A stretch of DNA of 6,212 bases from Cellvibrionales bacterium (GTDB lineage Bacteria; Pseudomonadota; Gammaproteobacteria; Pseudomonadales; JAHEGP01), in the NCBI GenBank assembly GCA_024645065.1, contig JAHEGP010000096.1:4206-10417 (forward strand), given 5' to 3'. Position 1 is the first letter of the stretch, and each line of letters opens with the position of its first letter. Shown piece by piece: positions 1 through 6,212 of the stretch. Under the pieces are notes generated by a model. It did no database searches and was not told where the DNA came from. It was given only the letters and a program-made list of their open reading frames with translations. The position numbers and the translations under genes were made by a program.

Positions 1-3000
1 GGTCTCTGTCGACCACCTTTACCGCGTCCCAGGGGCTCATGTTGATGATCCCCAACATGCACAAGATTGCAGGTGAACTCAGCCCCACGGTGTTTCATGT
101 CGCGGCACGCTCGCTGGCGGCACAGGCGCTGTCCATTTTTGGCGATCACCAGGACGTGATGGCGGTACGCAACACCGGCTTTGCGCTGCTGGCAGCCAAC
201 TCGGTACAGGAAGCCCATGACTTCGCCCTGGTTGCCCATGCTGCGACCCTGCAAAGCAGGGTACCCTTCGTCCACTTTTTTGACGGCTTTCGCACTTCCC
301 ACGAGCTCAACAAAATCAGCTGGATTGACGATGAGTCGGTGCGGGCAATGATCGATGACCGCTGGGTACGTGCGCATCGGGCGCGTTCACTGAACCCGGA
401 AAGCCCGGTCATTCGCGGCACTGCCCAAAATCCTGATGTCTATTTCCAGGGCCGCGAGTCATCCAACCCTTTCTACCTGAAAACCCCCACCATTGTGCAG
501 CAAACCATGGATCGCCTGTTTAGCTTGACAGGACGCCAATACCACCTGGTGGAGTTCCACGGCTCCGCCGATGCCGAGCACGTGCTTGTCATCATGGGGT
601 CGGGAGCGCAAACCGTTAAACAGGTGGTGCGCGAGCTCAACGAAAGCGGTGAAAAAACCGGAGTGCTGGTGATACGTCTGTATCGCCCCTTCCCTGCCGA
701 ACAATTGCTTGCCGCTCTGCCGGCCAGCGTCACCCGGATAGCCGTGCTCGACAGAACCAAGGAGCCCGGCAGCCAGGGTGAGCCCCTTTACCTCGACGTG
801 TTCTCGGCATTGGCCGAAGCCTACCAACAAGACCAGCTGCCAACCCTCCCCGTTATTGTGGGTGGACGCTACGGGCTCTCCAGCAAGGAGTTCACCCCCG
901 CAATGGTCAGGGCGGTATTTCGTGAGCTGGAAAAGCCCCGACCAAAGAACCATTTTACCGTCGGCATTATTGATGACGTCACCCACACTCACCTCGAGCT
1001 GGGCGACGAGGGGCGTGACCATCAGGCGAAGGACTTCAGGGAAGCCGTATTCTATGGGCTGGGCGCTGACGGCACGGTTGGCGCCAACAAGAACTCGATA
1101 AAAATCATTAACCAGCAGCCATCCCTTTACGCCCAGGGCTATTTCGTCTACGACTCGAAAAAGTCCGGCTCCCAGACAATTTCCCATTTGCGCTACGGGC
1201 CAAGCCCCATCGACGCTCCCTACCTGATTACCCAGGCGGGATTCGTCGCCATCCATCAGTACAACTTCGTTGAACTGGAAAGTATCCTGGACATCGCCGC
1301 CGATGGTGCCACCGTCCTGCTCAACGCGTCCTGCGAAAGCGATCGACTCTGGCCAAACCTGCCGGCAAAATTCAGGCAGGCAGTGCTGGACAAACAGCTG
1401 CGCCTGTTCGCTGTCGATGCCTACAAAGTGGCCGCGCAATGCGGCATGGGGCGGCGCATCAACACCATTATGCAGACCTGCTTTTTTTACCTCGCCGAGA
1501 TCATGGCGCAGGACGACGCCATCGAGCTGATCAAGAAGTTTATTGCCAACAGCTACAGGAAGAAGGGCCAGGCGCTGATTGACAAGAACAATGCGGCGGT
1601 AGACCAGGCGCTTTCGGGGCTGCAGGAGATCACGCCCGACCAGTCCGCAGCCGTGGCAGAAGCCCCGGAGGACATCCTTGTGCAGATGCCCGACTTCGTG
1701 CGCGAGGTCACCATGGAGATGATCGCGGGGCGCGGCGACTTGCTGCCAGTGAGCCAGATCCCGGTGGATGGCACCTATCCCAGCGCGACCACAAAATGGG
1801 AGAAGCGTCGTATCGCGCAGAGTGTCCCACTCTGGGATGCCGGCATTTGTATCCAGTGCGGCAACTGTTCGGTGGTATGCCCCCATGCGGTGATACGTGC
1901 CAAGTTTTACCACGAGGATGCCCTGGCGGGAGCACCGGTGAGCTTTCCATCGGCACCGACAACGGCGCATGGTTTTCCCGAGACTCGTTACACACTGCAA
2001 ATCTATGCCGAGGATTGCACCGGTTGCGAACTCTGCGTGCAGGCTTGCCCCGCGCACGCGCCGGACAAGCCGGAGCACAGGGCTATCAATATGACCCCGC
2101 TGGTGGATGTGGTCGATATCGAGCGCACCAATGTCGAGTTTTTCGAAACGCTACCTTACCCCGACCGTTCCAGGGTCGACTTTGCCACCGTCCGCGGTAC
2201 CCAGTACTTGGAGCCATTGTTCGAATTCTCCGGTGCCTGTGCCGGCTGTGGCGAAACCCCGTACCTGAAAATGATCTCCCAACTGTTCGGTGATCGCATG
2301 CTGGTCGCCAATGCCACCGGTTGTTCCTCAATTTACGGGGGCAATCTGCCGACAACGCCCTGGGCAGTGAACGAGGAGGGCCGCGGGCCGGCCTGGGCGA
2401 ATTCGCTGTTCGAGGACAACGCCGAGTTCGGCCTGGGGTTTCGCTTGACCGCCGACCACCACCACGCCCAGGCGGTACACCTGTTACAGGACCTCGAGCA
2501 ATACCTGGACGGCGAGTTGCTGGCGGACCTGCTCGACCGACCACAACAAAGTGAGAGCCAGTTACGAGAGCAACGCGCCCGGGTCGAAAAACTCAAGACA
2601 GTGCTGCGCGACATACCGGATGACAACGCGAGACAGCTGGAATCCATTGCCGATCATCTCGTGCGCCGTAGCATATGGATTGTGGGTGGCGACGGCTGGG
2701 CTTATGATATTGGCTATGGCGGCCTGGACCATGTGCTGGCCAGTGGACGGGACGTCAACATTCTGGTCATGGATACCGAGGTCTACTCGAATACCGGCGG
2801 CCAGATGTCGAAAGCCACTCCACTGGGCGCTTCGGCAAAGTTTTCGGTCGGCGGAAAGCCCGTGGGCAAAAAAGACCTGGCCTTGCAGGCCATGGCCTAC
2901 GGCAATGTCTACGTGGCGCGCATCGCCCTGGGCGCCAACCCGCAACAGTCCCTGCAAGCCCTGCGCGAGGCGGAGGCCTATCCCGGGCCATCGATCATTC

Positions 3001-3338
3001 TTGCCTACAGCCACTGCATTGCCCACGGCATAGAAATGAACGAGGGCTTGCATCAACAGAAGATGGCGGTGGCATCCGGCCACTGGCCGCTATTGCGTTA
3101 TAACCCCCTGTTGCGCAAATCCGGTATCAATCCATTCGAGCTGGATAGCCTCAGGCCGTCGGTGACCCTGAAGAGCTACCGGGAAAAAGAAGGCAGGTAC
3201 CAACACCTGATGCGCAGCAATCCGGAAGAAGCCGAGCGCCTGTTGGCGCTGGCAAACGAGGCGCTGCAACTCCGCTGGCAGACCTATGAGGACATGGCGA
3301 CCCGTGAAGCCCACGAGTTCCACCCCATGTACGAATAG
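1..3338 (+). CDS. nifJ: Pyruvate:ferredoxin (flavodoxin) oxidoreductase, 5'-truncated by window edge
   Basis: This cytoplasmic enzyme interconverts pyruvate plus CoA and acetyl-CoA plus CO2, passing electrons to ferredoxin or flavodoxin. The first complete codon is at base 3 and gives 1111 visible residues (numbering used here). The frame is open through the left edge, so the ATG at 39 is internal; comparison with remembered Desulfovibrio africanus PFOR suggests about 75-80 residues are missing. Domains in order: rest of the pyruvate/thiamine-binding domain (conserved Arg near residue 36), transketolase-C-like domain, EKR segment, gamma domain (KKSGSQTISHLRYGP), and a two-cluster ferredoxin domain with Cys 616/619/622/626 and 672/675/678/682. 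The thiamine-diphosphate domain follows, with proximal-cluster Cys 746/749/774/1005 and GGDGWAYDIGYGG (895 onward); D897 and T925 fit the Mg2+ ligands. All cluster cysteines are present, so it should be active. The long C-terminal extension of D. africanus is absent. No nif genes are in view, so a nitrogen-fixation role is not implied. The physiological electron acceptor cannot be told. Confidence 0.97.
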   Translation, partial: SLSTTFTASQGLMLMIPNMHKIAGELSPTVFHVAARSLAAQALSIFGDHQDVMAVRNTGFALLAANSVQEAHDFALVAHAATLQSRVPFVHFFDGFRTSHELNKISWIDDESVRAMIDDRWVRAHRARSLNPESPVIRGTAQNPDVYFQGRESSNPFYLKTPTIVQQTMDRLFSLTGRQYHLVEFHGSADAEHVLVIMGSGAQTVKQVVRELNESGEKTGVLVIRLYRPFPAEQLLAALPASVTRIAVLDRTKEPGSQGEPLYLDVFSALAEAYQQDQLPTLPVIVGGRYGLSSKEFTPAMVRAVFRELEKPRPKNHFTVGIIDDVTHTHLELGDEGRDHQAKDFREAVFYGLGADGTVGANKNSIKIINQQPSLYAQGYFVYDSKKSGSQTISHLRYGPSPIDAPYLITQAGFVAIHQYNFVELESILDIAADGATVLLNASCESDRLWPNLPAKFRQAVLDKQLRLFAVDAYKVAAQCGMGRRINTIMQTCFFYLAEIMAQDDAIELIKKFIANSYRKKGQALIDKNNAAVDQALSGLQEITPDQSAAVAEAPEDILVQMPDFVREVTMEMIAGRGDLLPVSQIPVDGTYPSATTKWEKRRIAQSVPLWDAGICIQCGNCSVVCPHAVIRAKFYHEDALAGAPVSFPSAPTTAHGFPETRYTLQIYAEDCTGCELCVQACPAHAPDKPEHRAINMTPLVDVVDIERTNVEFFETLPYPDRSRVDFATVRGTQYLEPLFEFSGACAGCGETPYLKMISQLFGDRMLVANATGCSSIYGGNLPTTPWAVNEEGRGPAWANSLFEDNAEFGLGFRLTADHHHAQAVHLLQDLEQYLDGELLADLLDRPQQSESQLREQRARVEKLKTVLRDIPDDNARQLESIADHLVRRSIWIVGGDGWAYDIGYGGLDHVLASGRDVNILVMDTEVYSNTGGQMSKATPLGASAKFSVGGKPVGKKDLALQAMAYGNVYVARIALGANPQQSLQALREAEAYPGPSIILAYSHCIAHGIEMNEGLHQQKMAVASGHWPLLRYNPLLRKSGINPFELDSLRPSVTLKSYREKEGRYQHLMRSNPEEAERLLALANEALQLRWQTYEDMATREAHEFHPMYE

Positions 3339-3433
3339 GATGACGCCGCGGGCAACCGTGCTTGCAGCCCCGGGGTCGCTCTGTTGCTAACTCTGTCGCC
3401 ACAAGCGTGACCAGTGACAGTGATCGCTACATA

Positions 3434-3463
3434 GCCCTTCCGGGTATCGACCCGGTTCGGGGC
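3434..3463. other. GC-rich hairpin downstream of nifJ
   Basis: A perfect 6-bp inner stem, CCGGGT (3440-3445) with ACCCGG (3450-3455), closes a 4-base ATCG loop. It is extended by an outer GCCC (3434-3437) pairing with GGGC (3460-3463) across a small asymmetric internal loop. It lies about 95 bases past the nifJ stop. No T-run follows, so it is not a canonical intrinsic terminator. It could protect the 3' end of the nifJ transcript, mark a processing site, or be part of a dispersed palindromic repeat. The structure is seen directly; its role is unknown. Confidence 0.55.
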
Positions 3464-3558
3464 GCAGTAAGTAATTACCCCTATCGCGGCGCGAATTTGT
3501 ACCTAGAAACCAGTGCCTTGATGACTTCGAGGCGGCATCCAGAACACTGCAACAATAG

Positions 3559-3587
3559 TTAATGTGTTAGATCAATCGATATATACT
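3559..3587 (+). promoter_or_regulatory. Possible distal sigma70-type promoter for the barrel gene
   Basis: TATACT at 3582-3587 (5 of 6 to the -10 consensus) sits 17 bases after TTAATG at 3559-3564 (3 of 6 to the -35 consensus). It would start transcription near 3594 and give a leader of roughly 170 bases before the ATG at 3764. The -35 match is poor and the region is AT-rich, so a chance match is quite possible. Confidence 0.3.
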
Positions 3588-3684
3588 ACCACCAAAGGGG
3601 TTTTTGCAGCGCCTGATTTTTCAATCGTATCAAATAGCTATCGGCAGCATTTCAAGCGACCTCTATTTGGCCCTCGGCCATGAC

Positions 3685-3714
3685 TTGTGGAAAAATTACA
3701 TTGGAATTTATACT
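3685..3714 (+). promoter_or_regulatory. Likely proximal sigma70-type promoter for the barrel gene
   Basis: TATACT at 3709-3714 (5 of 6 to consensus) is preceded by TTGTGG at 3685-3690 (3 of 6) with an 18-base spacer. Transcription would begin near 3721 and give a leader of about 43 bases containing the 3723-3738 dyad and the ribosome site. Its placement fits the signal-peptide-bearing start at 3764 and argues against translation from the upstream in-frame ATG at 3680, which would precede this promoter. A dyad TGGCC-CTC-GGCCA (3668-3680) lies just upstream of the -35 and could be an operator, which is inference only. Confidence 0.5.
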
Positions 3715-3722
3715 AAGCCCAA

Positions 3723-3738
3723 CTGCAGATCGCTGCAG
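3723..3738 (+). promoter_or_regulatory. Short dyad/hairpin in the barrel gene leader
   Basis: CTGCAG (3723-3728) and CTGCAG (3733-3738) flank a 4-base ATCG. Each half is itself palindromic, so the pair can be read as a 6-bp hairpin in RNA or as a repeated operator half in DNA. It begins within a few bases of the predicted transcription start and ends 8 bases before the AAAGGAAGGGG ribosome site. That position suits leader stabilisation or repressor binding, but neither is shown by the sequence. Confidence 0.4.
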
Positions 3739-3746
3739 GCAACGAC

Positions 3747-3757
3747 AAAGGAAGGGG
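3747..3757 (+). promoter_or_regulatory. Ribosome binding site fixing the barrel gene start
   Basis: The purine run AAAGGAAGGGG, containing AGGA and AAGG cores, ends 6 bases before the ATG at 3764. It selects this ATG over the in-frame ATG at 3680, which lacks a comparable site and would place 28 non-signal-like residues before the signal peptide. Confidence 0.75.
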
Positions 3758-3763
3758 TACACC

Positions 3764-4357
3764 ATGACTGGAATTCTTGATAAGGCCAAACTTGGGCTCG
3801 CCGTTAGCCTGATTTCACTATCAGCGGCCACAGTGGCAAATGCGAGCAGCCATAACGATGATCGCACCGATAACCATGGCTTCTTTGTGGGCGCTGGTGG
3901 CTACTGGGGTCTTGCTGACGGCAGCGTCGATTTGAATGATTTCGACATCGATGATATCGACATCGATGACAGCTCTTTCGCCTACAACCTGAATGCCGGC
4001 TACCGTATCAACAGCTGGCTGGCAGTCGACGGCGGTTACTGGGGGCTCGGCGAATATACATCCGACAGACTGCCCAACGGCGATAAACTGAAGGCGGATG
4101 CGAGCGCCTGGACCCTGGGCGGTATCGTTTCTATACCGTTGTGGATTCTCGATGTCTACGCCCGGGGCGGTGCGGCCTGGTGGGAAACTGGCAAGGACGG
4201 TGATGATGACGGCACCGACTGGTACTTTGGCCTGGGAGCCGCATTTAACCTCGGCGGCAGCCTGGATCTCTACGGTGAATGGGTGCGTTTCGAGCTCGGG
4301 GGTGACGTCGATAGCAACATCGATCTGCTGGGTCTGGGTATACGCTGGACTTTCTAG
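3764..4357 (+). CDS. Small outer-membrane beta-barrel protein (OmpA/OmpX-like, eight strands)
   Basis: The protein has 197 residues. The N-terminus has a lysine-containing n-region, a hydrophobic stretch at about 10-25 and a signal peptidase I site after ANA (25-27), leaving a mature protein of about 170 residues. Eight amphipathic strands can be drawn, roughly 40-51, 71-82, 86-98, 108-126, 128-142, 152-164, 167-179 and 185-197. The chain ends in Phe, the usual assembly signal for the BAM machinery. Length and strand count fit the outer-membrane beta-barrel family (Pfam OMP_b-brl type), which includes OmpA- and OmpX-like barrels. No periplasmic peptidoglycan-binding domain follows. The stretch between strands 1 and 2 carries three tandem acidic pentapeptides (55-69), and a second acidic loop, GKDGDDDGTD, lies at 143-152. 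Both could bind divalent cations (inference). The gene stands alone with its own promoter and terminator. Specific function and substrate are unknown. Confidence 0.85.
   Translation: MTGILDKAKLGLAVSLISLSAATVANASSHNDDRTDNHGFFVGAGGYWGLADGSVDLNDFDIDDIDIDDSSFAYNLNAGYRINSWLAVDGGYWGLGEYTSDRLPNGDKLKADASAWTLGGIVSIPLWILDVYARGGAAWWETGKDGDDDGTDWYFGLGAAFNLGGSLDLYGEWVRFELGGDVDSNIDLLGLGIRWTF
3926..3970 (+). repeat. Three 15-base tandem units coding an acidic pentapeptide
   Basis: The units encode VDLND, FDIDD and IDIDD. The two right-hand units, read from 3942 and 3957, match at 14 of 15 bases (core TCGACATCGATGA). The left unit, read from 3927, matches the middle one at 10 of 15. The pattern suggests in-frame duplication, with the last copy most recent. 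The repeat lies between predicted strands 1 and 2 of the barrel. Confidence 0.8.
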
Positions 4358-4375
4358 GGTCAGGGTGTTGCAAGC

Positions 4376-4402
4376 AAAGCGGGCCCTGGTGCCCGCTTTT
4401 TT
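4376..4402 (+). terminator. Rho-independent terminator of the barrel gene
   Basis: A 9-bp perfect stem, AAAGCGGGC (4376-4384) with GCCCGCTTT (4391-4399), closes a 6-base loop and runs into a T-tract ending at 4402. It begins 18 bases past the stop codon. On the opposite strand the stem is followed by only three T residues, so it would be a weak terminator for the convergent cls gene. Confidence 0.92.
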
Positions 4403-4673
4403 GTGCCTGCAATCGTCCAGCACCTTCACTCCCTGGCAGCCTTTGATGAGGTTCCATCGTGCACCCTTTTCGGCTCCGCGATTTCGCTCTCACCCTCCAC
4501 CTCCGGATGCATTTCCAGCACTCAATGGGCGCAGTTTTGGCGATGCCGTTACGACAGAGCAATATCGCATAACCTTTCAAACAAGCGGAGGCCGGTGACT
4601 CGACCTGCCGCGCCCACCTACCCCCAAACAACCAGCCACTCCGGCCCTGCGCTCAAAACCTGAGGGACAAACA
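4403..4673. other. Convergent intergenic gap, no gene recognised
   Basis: Together with the barrel terminator this makes up the 316 bases between the two convergent stop codons. Open frames exist on both strands (4403-4663 plus; 4245-4631 minus), but their translations have no recognisable motif, are rich in Arg, Ser and Pro, and one runs antisense into the barrel gene. I see no tRNA, repeat array or strong hairpin, and no clear terminator for cls entering from the right. Confidence 0.55.
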
Positions 4674-6113
4674 CTACAATACGGGCGCAGCCAGCCTCGA
4701 CAGCTGCACCGCAATGCGCCGCCACAATGGCTCGCTGTCCAGGCTTTCGGCCTCTATGGTTCTGGCGTGGGCAAAATCGCGCTCCAGCATGGCTTCCATT
4801 TCACTGGCGAACCCTTCGTCGTATATCACTGCACCGACCTCAAAGTTGAGGCGAAATGAACGGTTGTCAAAGTTGTGGGTACCCACGGTTGAGAGCCGGT
4901 CATCGACCAGCATGACCTTCTCGTGCAGGAATCCCGGTTGGTAGGCATAGAACCGGATACCGAGATTGCGCAGCTCGTAAATGTAGTGAAATGCCGCCAG
5001 ATAGACCGGCAAACTGTCCCCCTTGCCGGTGGTTATGATGCGCACGTCGACCCCGCGCAAGGCCGCCAGCTGCAGCGCCTTCATCACGGCTTCGTCGGGC
5101 ACGAAATACGGCGCCGACAGCCAGATTCGCTCTTTGGCCGCGCTGATCGCCGAGACAAAAAACAGGCTCGCGGTTTCCAGCTGTCGCGTCGGTGAGGTGG
5201 GCAATATCATCACCCTCTTATTGCCGCCTGCGGCGCGATGGGCCTCCCAGCTCAGCTGGGGAATCTCTCGGGTGGCCCAGTACCAGTCCGACAGAATGGT
5301 CAGCTGCACCTGCAACACGGCCGGCCCCTCTATGCGCACGTGGGTGTCCCGCCAGGGGCTGAATTCCGGGTCCAGTCCCAGGTACTCGTCACCGACGTTG
5401 TGGCCACCCACCCAGGCGAGGCGACCGTCCACTACCACCATCTTGCGGTGGTTGCGAAAATTGAGCTGGAAGCGGTTGCGCCAACCTTGTGTCGGATTGA
5501 ACGAACTGACCTCGGCACCCGCCGCCTCCAGCGCATTGACGTAGGAGTCGGGCAGGCCGGAGCTACCGACTTCGTCGTACAGCACCTTCACCTGCACCCC
5601 TGCCCGGGCGCGCTCCATCAACGCTTGTTGCACCCGGCGGCCCAGGCCGTCGTCATGGATCATGTAGAATTGAAACAGGATATAGTGCTCGGCGTTGGCA
5701 ATCCCCTCCACAATACTGTCGAAGGTGGCCTCCCCGTTCACCAGCAATTCAAGGTCGTTACCTTCCAGGAAGTGGAGCTCCGAGAGCTTATGAATGGCGC
5801 GCTGCCACGAGGGCGCATCACGGGACGCAACGCGCAGGGGTTCGAGATTTTTCTCGAATCCTCGCACCACCGCTTCGATTTCGTCCTGTCTCTGCTCGAA
5901 TGCCTCCGACATACCCTCGAACTGGTCGCGTCCGAGCACCGCATAGGCGGGCACCGCAATAAACGGCACGGTCACCAGGGATACCGCCCACGCCACCGCG
6001 CCTGTGGGTGTGCGGGCCGTCAGCACCGCGTGCAGGGCTGCGATGATGCCAGCCACGTAGAAGCCGGTCACGACAAGCCCGATCATTCCCTTGCCTCGCA
6101 TTTTCCCCAGCAC
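4674..6113 (-). CDS. cls: Cardiolipin synthase, ClsA type
   Basis: This inner-membrane phospholipase-D-superfamily enzyme should join two phosphatidylglycerol molecules into cardiolipin plus glycerol. It has 479 residues, close to E. coli ClsA (486). Two hydrophobic segments at about 10-31 and 37-60 anchor the N-terminus. Two HKD motifs follow: H222-R-K224 with D229 and GGHN (236-239), and H397-E-K399 with D404 and GTHN (411-414). All catalytic His, Lys and Asp residues are present, and NVGDEYLGLDP and NFDNRSFRLNFE follow the two motifs as in the family. GG in place of GS in the first motif resembles Bacillus-type Cls. The GTG at 6113 is chosen as start because AAGGAG lies 11 bases upstream and an in-frame TGA closes the frame just beyond. 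The ATG at 6101 would drop four residues and lie 23 bases from that site. The gene is convergent with the barrel gene. ClsA is favoured over ClsB or ClsC because both N-terminal membrane segments are present. Confidence 0.95.
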   Translation of the reverse strand: MLGKMRGKGMIGLVVTGFYVAGIIAALHAVLTARTPTGAVAWAVSLVTVPFIAVPAYAVLGRDQFEGMSEAFEQRQDEIEAVVRGFEKNLEPLRVASRDAPSWQRAIHKLSELHFLEGNDLELLVNGEATFDSIVEGIANAEHYILFQFYMIHDDGLGRRVQQALMERARAGVQVKVLYDEVGSSGLPDSYVNALEAAGAEVSSFNPTQGWRNRFQLNFRNHRKMVVVDGRLAWVGGHNVGDEYLGLDPEFSPWRDTHVRIEGPAVLQVQLTILSDWYWATREIPQLSWEAHRAAGGNKRVMILPTSPTRQLETASLFFVSAISAAKERIWLSAPYFVPDEAVMKALQLAALRGVDVRIITTGKGDSLPVYLAAFHYIYELRNLGIRFYAYQPGFLHEKVMLVDDRLSTVGTHNFDNRSFRLNFEVGAVIYDEGFASEMEAMLERDFAHARTIEAESLDSEPLWRRIAVQLSRLAAPVL

Positions 6114-6124
6114 GGTACAGTCAA

Positions 6125-6130
6125 CTCCTT
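6125..6130 (-). promoter_or_regulatory. Ribosome binding site for cls
   Basis: On the minus strand AAGGAG lies 11 bases before the GTG at 6113, a slightly long spacing. It is the only strong Shine-Dalgarno match near the start and supports GTG over the in-frame ATG at 6101. No convincing -35/-10 pair is seen between 6131 and the right edge. Confidence 0.6.
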
Positions 6131-6212
6131 GTCAATCGCTAGCGGGTACTCTATCAGTTTACACTTGGGACATCACGGAGGGGCGATTGTCATGGGAATA
6201 CAGTGGTGACTA

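Larger units (their letters stand above)
3339..3763. other. 425-base gap between nifJ and the barrel gene
   Basis: No convincing gene is seen here. The gap is GC-rich next to nifJ and turns clearly AT-rich after about 3540. It holds a strong hairpin at 3434-3463, two promoter-like elements (-10 boxes at 3582 and 3709), a short dyad TGGCC-CTC-GGCCA at 3668-3680 just before the second promoter, a weak FNR-like palindrome at 3620-3633 and a leader hairpin at 3723-3738. There is no stem followed by a T-run directly after nifJ, so termination of nifJ is either Rho-dependent or happens at the 3434-3463 hairpin. An open frame starting TTG at 3362 has no Shine-Dalgarno and is not called. Confidence 0.6.

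Noticed and set aside
459..2078. Long 539-codon minus-strand frame inside nifJ
   Set aside because: It is antisense to a gene with unmistakable PFOR domains. It is a shadow frame caused by GC-biased codon use and has no recognisable motif.
3434..3463. Possible tRNA fragment, because of a GGTTCG stretch
   Set aside because: The T-arm-like letters are not accompanied by acceptor, D or anticodon arms. The segment folds as a simple hairpin instead.
3362..3562. 66-codon plus-strand frame (TTG start) in the gap after nifJ
   Set aside because: It has no Shine-Dalgarno, a rare start codon, no recognisable motif, and it spans the 3434-3463 hairpin. It is more likely a chance open frame in GC-rich noncoding DNA.
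3680..3763. Upstream in-frame ATG for the barrel gene
   Set aside because: It lies before the predicted promoter, lacks a ribosome site, and would bury the signal peptide behind 28 polar residues. The ATG at 3764 has a strong AAGGAAGG-type site.
4245..4631. 128-codon minus-strand frame in the convergent gap
   Set aside because: It runs antisense into the barrel gene across its terminator, and its Arg- and Cys-rich translation has no recognised motif.
5238..6209. 323-codon plus-strand frame opposite cls
   Set aside because: It lies antisense to a complete cardiolipin synthase with both HKD motifs. Its His- and Val-rich translation is typical of a shadow frame.
6114..6212. sigma70 promoter for cls
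   Set aside because: TAAACT and TAGAGT on the minus strand match the -10 consensus at only four of six positions and have no acceptable -35 at proper spacing. TTGACA lies too close to the start codon to serve.

Overview
The window looks like chromosomal DNA from a Gram-negative bacterium, most likely a gammaproteobacterium, perhaps an aerobic or facultative marine lineage. The evidence is a cleavable signal peptide on an eight-stranded outer-membrane barrel protein ending in Phe, an intrinsic terminator and Shine-Dalgarno sites of ordinary bacterial type, and a single-chain pyruvate:ferredoxin oxidoreductase. The genus cannot be fixed from the sequence alone.

Layout. Positions 1-3338 (+) hold the C-terminal ~93% of a NifJ-type pyruvate:ferredoxin/flavodoxin oxidoreductase, cut by the left edge. 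Positions 3339-3763 are a 425-base gap containing a strong GC-rich hairpin (3434-3463), two promoter-like -10 boxes (3582 and 3709), a weak FNR-like palindrome (3620-3633) and a small leader hairpin (3723-3738). Positions 3764-4357 (+) encode a 197-residue outer-membrane beta-barrel protein with an unusual acidic five-residue tandem repeat, followed by a clear Rho-independent terminator (4376-4402). Positions 4403-4673 show no recognisable gene. Positions 4674-6113 (-) encode a complete ClsA-type cardiolipin synthase, which runs convergently toward the barrel gene. Positions 6114-6212 are its upstream region.

How the genes relate. The three genes are not an operon: the first two are separated by a long gap with its own promoter, and the third is on the opposite strand. 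NifJ is a cytoplasmic enzyme of central carbon and redox metabolism, the barrel sits in the outer membrane, and Cls makes cardiolipin in the inner membrane. Two are cell-envelope genes, but I see no evidence that they act together. The window looks like ordinary chromosome. I found no mobile element, CRISPR array, RNA gene or convincing undescribed system. The most distinctive features are the acidic repeat in the barrel's first loop and the structured 425-base gap before that gene.
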